Source: Comamonas sp. BIGb0152
GTDB taxonomy: Bacteria > Pseudomonadota > Gammaproteobacteria > Burkholderiales > Burkholderiaceae_C
NCBI RefSeq assembly: GCF_024809975.1
Contig: NZ_JANUDY010000011.1
Coordinates: 159,400-223,399, forward strand
DNA length: 64,000 nucleotides
Reading direction: 5' to 3'
Shown here: piece after piece, positions 59,365 through 64,000 of the stretch
Position numbering within the stretch: position 1 is the first letter of the stretch
How the letters are laid out: the number at the start of each line of letters is the position of its first letter
Translations under genes and position numbers: made by a program
The notes under the pieces: generated by a model
What the model saw: only the letters and a program-made list of their open reading frames with translations
The model's database searches: none
What the model was told of the DNA's origin: nothing

Positions 59365-59727
59365 ATGACCATTGCCCTGACCACCTTGATCATCTATGCC
59401 AAAGACATGCAGCGCACTGCGCGGTTTTATGTGGCGCACTTCGGCTATGCCAGCAACTATGCGGTGGTGGATGGGCTGATCGAGCTCAAGCCCGCCAACG
59501 GGGGCGCAGAGATCCTGGTCCACCAGGCCGCAAAAAGCCTCAAGTTTGGCTCCGCCGTGCTCAAGCTCTCATTCAGCGTGCCCGACGTCGATGAGTTCGT
59601 TTCAAACGCCGCCACGGCGGGGCTCGAGGTCGGCCCGGTGCACCGGGCCAATGGCTATGCCTTTGCCAACACCAAAGACCCCGATGGCAACGCCATCAGC
59701 GTCTCCAGCCGCCAATACCGGGCTTGA
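59365..59727 (+). CDS. VOC (glyoxalase/bleomycin-resistance fold) protein
   Basis: This is a 120-residue vicinal-oxygen-chelate protein with two beta-alpha-beta modules. The motifs IIYAKDMQRTARFYVAHFGY and AFANTKDPDGNAISVSS are typical. The usual metal His/Glu set is not clearly complete, so the reaction cannot be named. It is likely monocistronic. Confidence 0.85.
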   Translation: MTIALTTLIIYAKDMQRTARFYVAHFGYASNYAVVDGLIELKPANGGAEILVHQAAKSLKFGSAVLKLSFSVPDVDEFVSNAATAGLEVGPVHRANGYAFANTKDPDGNAISVSSRQYRA

Positions 59728-59813
59728 CAGACAAGGTGGGCAAGAAAGCCGCCCGGGCCTGAGGGGATGCAGAGCGATGCCTGGCTGCCGACCAGGAGCG
59801 GCCATTGCGCGCT

Positions 59814-60530
59814 TTACATCTTTGCCAAGGTCTGGGCATGCATCTTGGCCCGCTCCTCTTTGCGCTCGCTGTAGCGGTCCACCAAGTACGGGGCGATGTC
59901 TCGGGTCAGCAGGGTGAACTTCAGCAGCTCCTCCATCACGTCCACCACACGGTCGTAAAAGGCAGAGGGTTTCATGCGCCCGTCTTCCTCAAACTCCTGG
60001 TACGCCTTGGCCACCGCGCTTTGGTTGGGAATGGTGAGCAAACGCATCCAGCGCCCCAGAATGCGCAACTGGTTCACGGTGTTGAAAGACTGGGAGCCGC
60101 CACAGACCTGCATCACGGCCAGCGTCTTGCCCTGCGTGGGGCGCAGCGCCCCTTCCGACAAGGGTATCCAATCCACCTGGGTTTTCATGATGCCGCTCAT
60201 GGCGCCGTGGCGCTCCGGTGAAGTCCAGACCATGCCTTCGCACCACCTCACCAGCGCACGCAGCTCCTGCACCTTGGGGTGCTCCGCTGGCGCCGTGTCA
60301 GGCTGCGGCAAGCCTGCGGGATCGTAGATACGGACTTCGGCCCCCATGCCCTCCAACAGTCTGGCGGACTCTTGGGTCAAGAGCTTGCTGTAGGAGCGCT
60401 CACGCAAGGAGCCATAAAGCATCAGGATGCGGGGCGCATGGCGCGATGCCTGTGCAGGGCGCAGTGCCTGCTGTGCCGGCGCATGAAAGCTGCTGGCGTC
60501 GAGGTGGCTGGGGAGGGATTCAGAAGACAT
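59814..60530 (-). CDS. arsH: Arsenical resistance NADPH-dependent FMN reductase ArsH
   Basis: This 238-residue flavoprotein oxidises trivalent organoarsenicals in characterised relatives. The phosphate loop [10 protein letters not shown] (40-49) and the motif [20 protein letters not shown] are diagnostic. It is the last gene of the ars operon; its ATG overlaps the acr3 stop by one base. Confidence 0.95.
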   Translation of the reverse strand: MSSESLPSHLDASSFHAPAQQALRPAQASRHAPRILMLYGSLRERSYSKLLTQESARLLEGMGAEVRIYDPAGLPQPDTAPAEHPKVQELRALVRWCEGMVWTSPERHGAMSGIMKTQVDWIPLSEGALRPTQGKTLAVMQVCGGSQSFNTVNQLRILGRWMRLLTIPNQSAVAKAYQEFEEDGRMKPSAFYDRVVDVMEELLKFTLLTRDIAPYLVDRYSERKEERAKMHAQTLAKM

Positions 60531-61597
60531 CAGAGTTCTTGGGTAGGCGCCGCAGGCAATGCAGCTTCATACCAACGCTTGGACCGGTTGACGACAGCCA
60601 CCACGGCCAGCATCAGGGGCACTTCAATCAGCACCCCCACCACCGTGGCCAGCGCGGCACCAGAATTCAGGCCAAACAAGCTGATGGCCGTGGCCACAGC
60701 CAGTTCAAAGAAGTTGCTGGCACCAATGAGGGCCGAAGGGCCAGCCACGCAATGGGCCACGCCCAGCTTTTTGTTGAGCCAATATGCCAGCCCTGCATTG
60801 AGGACGACCTGAACGAGGATGGGCACCGCCAGCAGCGCAATCACCAAGGGTTGCGCCAGGATAGATGCGCCTTGGAAAGCGAACAGCAGCACCAGCGTGG
60901 CGAGCAAGGCGAGGATGGAGACCGGCCCCATGGCCCGCATCGCTCGCTCGAATGCATCGTCGCCCCGGCTGAGCAGGTACTTGCGCAGCAGCTGGGCAAT
61001 TGCCACCGGCACCAGGATGTAGAGCACCACGGAGGCCAGCAAGGTGTCCCAAGGCACGGTGATGGACGACACGCCCAGCAACAAGGCCACGATGGGCGCA
61101 AAGGCCAGCAGCATGATGGCGTCATTCAAGGCCACCTGCGACAGCGTGAAATACGGATCGCCCTTGCACAGCTGGCTCCAGACAAACACCATGGCCGTGC
61201 ACGGTGCGGCTGCCAGCAAAATCAGGCCCGCCACGTAGCTATCGAGCTGCGCCGGGTCAAGCCACTGCGCGAAGACATGGCGTAAAAACAGCCAGGCCAG
61301 CAAGGCCATCGAAAACGGCTTGACGGCCCAATTGATGAACAAGGTCACCCCCATGCCCCGGGCATGGGACTTCAGCTGCGACAAGGCCGAGAAATCTATC
61401 TTGAGCAGCATGGGAATCACCATCACCCAGATCAGCAGGCCCACCGGCAGGTTCACCTGGGCCAGCTCCATCGCAGCCACCGCATGGGTCAGCCCCGGCA
61501 ACCTATGGCCCAGGCCAATCCCAGCGACGATGCACAGCAGCACCCACAGCGTGAGGTAGCGCTCAAACCATCCCATGGCGGGCTTTGCCTTTGGCAT
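60530..61597 (-). CDS. acr3: Arsenite efflux permease, ACR3 family
   Basis: This 355-residue permease has ten membrane spans and carries the family Cys in [20 protein letters not shown] and the [20 protein letters not shown] segment. It exports As(III), and in some members Sb(III). The ATG at 61597 ([15 protein letters not shown]) lies one base from the arsC stop, so translation is coupled; the upstream in-frame extension overlaps arsC. Confidence 0.95.
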   Translation of the reverse strand: MPKAKPAMGWFERYLTLWVLLCIVAGIGLGHRLPGLTHAVAAMELAQVNLPVGLLIWVMVIPMLLKIDFSALSQLKSHARGMGVTLFINWAVKPFSMALLAWLFLRHVFAQWLDPAQLDSYVAGLILLAAAPCTAMVFVWSQLCKGDPYFTLSQVALNDAIMLLAFAPIVALLLGVSSITVPWDTLLASVVLYILVPVAIAQLLRKYLLSRGDDAFERAMRAMGPVSILALLATLVLLFAFQGASILAQPLVIALLAVPILVQVVLNAGLAYWLNKKLGVAHCVAGPSALIGASNFFELAVATAISLFGLNSGAALATVVGVLIEVPLMLAVVAVVNRSKRWYEAALPAAPTQEL

Positions 61598-61598
61598 C

Positions 61599-62096
61599 TC
61601 AGAGCCCGCCCACGCCCAGCACCCGCTGCTGCAGTGCCTGGTTATCAAGCGCATCAAACGGCAGCTGCAGCAGCTGCAGCAGCTGCAGCATGCGGTAGGC
61701 AATGGCCTGGCGCGTCAGCTCAAAACGCTGGGCTTGTTCGTCGGCAGGCGCTGCTGAGGGGTCTGGATAGCTCCAATGGGCACGGACAGGCGCACCCGGC
61801 CAGACAGGACAGGGCTGAGCGGCCGCACTGTCGCAGACGGTGATGACGGCACGCATCTCTGGCGCACCTGCCTGCGCAAACAGGTCCATATTCTTGCTGG
61901 AGAGGTAGGACACATCCACCCCGGCAGCCGTCAGCACGGCAATGGCCTGCGGGTGAACACGGCCACTTGGCGCTGCCCCCGCGCTGAAAGCCTTGGCATC
62001 CACGCCCAGCTTGCTAGCCCAGTGGTTGAACATGGCCTCGGCCAGCACACTGCGGGCAGAGTTATGGGTGCACAGCACCAGTACATGGGTGGTCAT
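61599..62096 (-). CDS. arsC: Arsenate reductase ArsC, low-molecular-weight phosphatase type
   Basis: This 165-residue enzyme reduces arsenate to arsenite. The P-loop Cys9-x5-Arg15 (CTHNSARS) and the DPSAAP loop, with the family's catalytic Asp, are present. A 9-bp in-frame repeat near the C-terminus (about 61662-61692) encodes LQLLQLLQL. It starts two bases after the arsR stop (62099). Confidence 0.93.
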   Translation of the reverse strand: MTTHVLVLCTHNSARSVLAEAMFNHWASKLGVDAKAFSAGAAPSGRVHPQAIAVLTAAGVDVSYLSSKNMDLFAQAGAPEMRAVITVCDSAAAQPCPVWPGAPVRAHWSYPDPSAAPADEQAQRFELTRQAIAYRMLQLLQLLQLPFDALDNQALQQRVLGVGGL

Positions 62097-62098
62097 AC

Positions 62099-62437
62099 TC
62101 AGCAGCCTTTGTCGCTGGCAGGGCAGCATAGCACTTCGGTCAGCCCGCAGCCCGCACCCGCGCAGCAGTTCTCGGTCAGGTAGCCAAGCACACCATCCAT
62201 GCGCGCAAAGTCCGCCCGGTAGACCAGGTTGCGGCTCACGCGCTCCTGCGTGATCAAGCCCGCATTCACCAGTTCTTTGAGATGAAAGGACAGGGCCGTG
62301 GATGCCACCTCCAACTGCTCGGCCAACACGGACGGGGTGAGCCCTTCAGCCCCCGCCACCACGAGCGCACGAAAGACACGCAAGCGCACCTGGTGGGCCA
62401 ACGCTGCCAGGGATTTGATGACATGGTCTTCATTCAT
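62099..62437 (-). CDS. arsR: Arsenic-responsive repressor ArsR
   Basis: This is a 112-residue ArsR/SmtB winged-helix protein. The recognition helix lies in VASTALSFHLKELVNAG. There is no CVC motif in the DNA-binding helix; instead a C-terminal cluster (Cys91, 92, 97, 104, 105, 112) resembles the Cys-Cys...Cys site of the Acidithiobacillus-type ArsR. It heads the operon arsR-arsC-acr3-arsH. No ribosome-binding site is seen before the ATG. Confidence 0.94.
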   Translation of the reverse strand: MNEDHVIKSLAALAHQVRLRVFRALVVAGAEGLTPSVLAEQLEVASTALSFHLKELVNAGLITQERVSRNLVYRADFARMDGVLGYLTENCCAGAGCGLTEVLCCPASDKGC

Positions 62438-62457
62438 ATTTCAATGATAGTTGAAAT
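62438..62457 (-). promoter_or_regulatory. Probable ArsR operator
   Basis: ATTTCAA and TTGAAAT form a perfect 7-bp inverted repeat with a 6-base spacer, touching the arsR start codon. A partial copy (ATATTGAAAT) follows. Its position over the start suits autorepression. Confidence 0.7.
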
Positions 62458-62558
62458 ATTGAAATTATGCAGATAACAAGAGCGTTCAAAGGGTTGTTAT
62501 CCGCCGCAGGCCGCTAGCCAGGATGGCAGTTTGGCACCACCGGCCGTCGCTGCCCAAA

Positions 62559-62852
62559 CTAGCCGATGTAAGAGAAAACAGCGAAATCGGCGCCATCGAG
62601 TTTGAACTGCGCCACCTCCCGCATCCCCATGCGCCTGTGTGCGCGCAGCGATGCCTCGTTGTCGGCCCGGATGAAAAGTACCCCCTCACGCCCTGGCTCC
62701 AGTCGTCGCAACTGCGCAAACATCGCGGCAGCCAGGCCCTTTCCGCAGTGCCGGTCTATAAAAGCCTTGGCTCTGTTGCCAAGAATTCGCTGCAGCAGTC
62801 CAATGGTTTGGTCTTCTTGCAGATGCTGTACTCCATAGCTAATCCATGAGGC
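62559..62852 (-). pseudogene. N-terminally truncated GNAT acetyltransferase
   Basis: The open frame reads QEDQTIGLLQRILGNRAKAF then IDRHCGKGLAAAMFAQLRRL and ADNEASLRAHRRMGMREVAQ, ending FSYIG. RHCGKGLA is the acetyl-CoA pyrophosphate loop and the ADNEASLRAHRRMGM block is the GNAT motif B. The frame is closed by TAA at 62853-62855 and has no start codon before the CoA loop, so about 50-60 N-terminal residues are missing. Confidence 0.75.
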
Positions 62853-62855
62853 TTA

Positions 62856-63019
62856 AGCCGAAGCACACTGCCATGGGACTCCAGCACCCAGCGCTGAATG
62901 GACTAAGCAAATCGTCCGGGAAACCGGGGGAAGCCCACTTGTCCTTAAGATGGATTTGATACGGAGAATAGGCGGCTCAAGTCGTGAATGTTCCCGCCTG
63001 AGCAACGGGACCAGACCTT
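62856..63019. other. Intergenic region, possible insertion-sequence remnant
   Basis: I find no gene. GTCCGGGAAACCGGGGGAAG (about 62915-62934) and GGAGAATAGGCGGCTCA (about 62963-62979) look like pieces of IS3-type element ends, but no transposase coding remains and no matching inverted repeat was established. Confidence 0.3.
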
Positions 63020-63751
63020 TCAGTCACTGGAATTGAATTTATTGTCCAGTGTTTCCACCACTTCAACGCGGGCAGGATTGCGCTGCAGCTTGGCGTAGCG
63101 GTATTTGAATGCGCCTCCCGACAGTTCCACAATCTGTTGGGCGGCCCAGTCAGGGTCGAGCATGGTAGAAGTATCTTCCTGCGTGTTGTCCCAGAACGGC
63201 GTACGAGTGCCGGCAGGAGCGACAACGAGTACTTTCCCAATGGCTGAATCCCTTGCAAGCGAAGCTCCAAGCATTCCAAGGCCTGCTTTAGTTGCGGCAT
63301 AAGCTGGTTCAAGCGCCCGCGGCGTGTACTGTGAACTAGAGGTCACCAGCATGATTTTTAGCGGTGTGGGGGCGAGCGGCTTTAGGCGTGCCGCAAGCAG
63401 CATCGGTGCAACAAGACCGATATAGCTCATGGTCAGCAGTGCGTCGTCATCCAGATCATCTATGGTGCTGCGCTGCAGAAACCCAGCAGAATAAACTAAG
63501 GTATGCACCCCAGGAAATACCTTTACCAAGGAATCAAGGTCTCGGGATAAATCGGTGGATGACGCGGTAATACAAAGAGGGAAAAATAGGACGTTTTCCA
63601 GATAGGGATCTTTGCGGCCCGTGACACATACTTTATGCCCTGCTTGGGAATAGTGGGTGGCAAGTGCAAGTCCGATGCCGGAGGTTCCACCAATGATCAG
63701 AATATTTTTTACCATGGGTTTTATTGCGACAGCGCGCTGAGAATTTGACAT
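63020..63751 (-). CDS. Short-chain dehydrogenase/reductase
   Basis: This 243-residue SDR has the Rossmann motif GGTSGIG (21-27), the SSSQYTP segment and a YAATKAG catalytic motif. The C-terminal part is short and the usual NNAG is replaced by YSAG. Three starts are possible (63793, 63751, 63715); I choose 63751 (MSNSQRAVAI). Codon use is AT-richer than in the core genes, suggesting transfer. The substrate is unknown. Confidence 0.82.
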   Translation of the reverse strand: MSNSQRAVAIKPMVKNILIIGGTSGIGLALATHYSQAGHKVCVTGRKDPYLENVLFFPLCITASSTDLSRDLDSLVKVFPGVHTLVYSAGFLQRSTIDDLDDDALLTMSYIGLVAPMLLAARLKPLAPTPLKIMLVTSSSQYTPRALEPAYAATKAGLGMLGASLARDSAIGKVLVVAPAGTRTPFWDNTQEDTSTMLDPDWAAQQIVELSGGAFKYRYAKLQRNPARVEVVETLDNKFNSSD

Positions 63752-63847
63752 TACTGGGAGCTCTTTTAGTCTATCTGGTCCTGATAGTGGCAATGAGGCA
63801 TGTCTTGGCCAACACCTCTGGTTCTTCGCCTCTTGGAAGGCCGGGCA

Positions 63848-64000
63848 ATGGGGGTTCTCGCGGTAAGTGTGCTGTATGCGCTGGCCTGGATAATCGCCCC
63901 GGCTTGGCTTGGCTTGGCTTGGCTTGGCTTGGCTTGGCTTGGCTTGGCTTGGCTTGGCTTGGCTTGGCTTGGCTTGGCTTGGCTTGGCTTGGCTTGGCTT
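63848..64000 (+). CDS. Start of a membrane-protein gene containing a pentanucleotide repeat (runs off the window)
   Basis: An ATG at 63848 is preceded by GGAAGG with 7-base spacing. The frame encodes MGVLAVSVLYALAWIIAPAW and then repeats of A-W-L-G-L to the end of the window, without a stop. The N-terminus is a signal-anchor-like hydrophobic helix that the repeat lengthens. The gene's remainder lies outside the window, so the product cannot be named. The tract makes it a phase-variation candidate. Confidence 0.55.
   Translation, partial: MGVLAVSVLYALAWIIAPAWLGLAWLGLAWLGLAWLGLAWLGLAWLGLAWL
63901..64000. repeat. GGCTT pentanucleotide tandem repeat, 20 copies to the window edge
   Basis: Twenty exact GGCTT units run without interruption to base 64000 and probably continue. 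The unit length is not a multiple of three, so gain or loss of a unit shifts any frame read through it; no frame on either strand has a stop inside the tract. Confidence 0.97.

Noticed and set aside
62523..62849. Plus-strand frame of about 108 codons
   Set aside because: The minus strand of the same region encodes conserved GNAT motifs.
62856..63019. Complete insertion sequence
   Set aside because: No transposase coding and no established terminal inverted repeats or target duplication.

Overview
The window is a high-GC chromosomal segment from a betaproteobacterium, most likely Comamonadaceae (Comamonas or a near relative). This is inferred from the complete 14-gene nuoA-N operon followed by DUF2818 and DUF1178 genes, the imuA-imuB-dnaE2 mutagenesis cassette, the expanded branched-chain-type (HAAT) ABC uptake proteins, and codon use. 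No rRNA, CRISPR array, prophage or complete transposon was seen.

Layout. 1-9.2 kb: a secreted glycerophosphodiester phosphodiesterase (cut by the window edge), two orphan periplasmic binding proteins, a YitT-type membrane protein, a nitroreductase, and thiC preceded by a TPP riboswitch with a terminator. 9.2-14.0 kb: a five-gene branched-chain-type ABC transporter (livG, livF, binding protein, livH, livM) whose binding protein is a paralogue of the two orphans. 14.3-29.6 kb: DUF1178, DUF2818 and the NADH dehydrogenase operon, all on the minus strand. 29.7-35.0 kb: tRNA-Leu(GAG), secG, tpiA, a quinone oxidoreductase, pnp and rpsO. 35.1-40.5 kb: azlCD amino-acid export genes, then a GAF protein / MFS / amidohydrolase locus with a divergent LysR regulator. 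40.6-43.7 kb: an iron-permease-like protein, a very small type-B L36 gene behind a Fur-family operator, an SDR with a long Lys-rich N-terminus, and a group of tiny Pro-rich or Lys/Ala-rich proteins. 43.7-45.4 kb: a lipoprotein and an MCE (MlaD-like) protein without their usual ABC partners. 45.6-51.0 kb: the LexA-controlled imuA-imuB-dnaE2 cassette.

51.0-52.2 kb is an AT-richer islet holding a degenerate copy of the dnaE2 tail, a gene remnant and a GIY-YIG-type protein. 52.2-59.7 kb: two MFS exporters, a small NTF2-like protein, LysR, a TonB-dependent siderophore receptor with a signalling domain and an upstream Fur box, and a glyoxalase-fold protein. 59.8-62.4 kb: an arsR-arsC-acr3-arsH operon. 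62.5-64.0 kb is a decayed AT-richer end with a truncated GNAT gene, an SDR, and finally an unbroken GGCTT pentanucleotide tract (20 copies, running off the window) inside an open frame with its own ribosome-binding site. That last locus is a strong candidate for a phase-variable membrane-protein gene.
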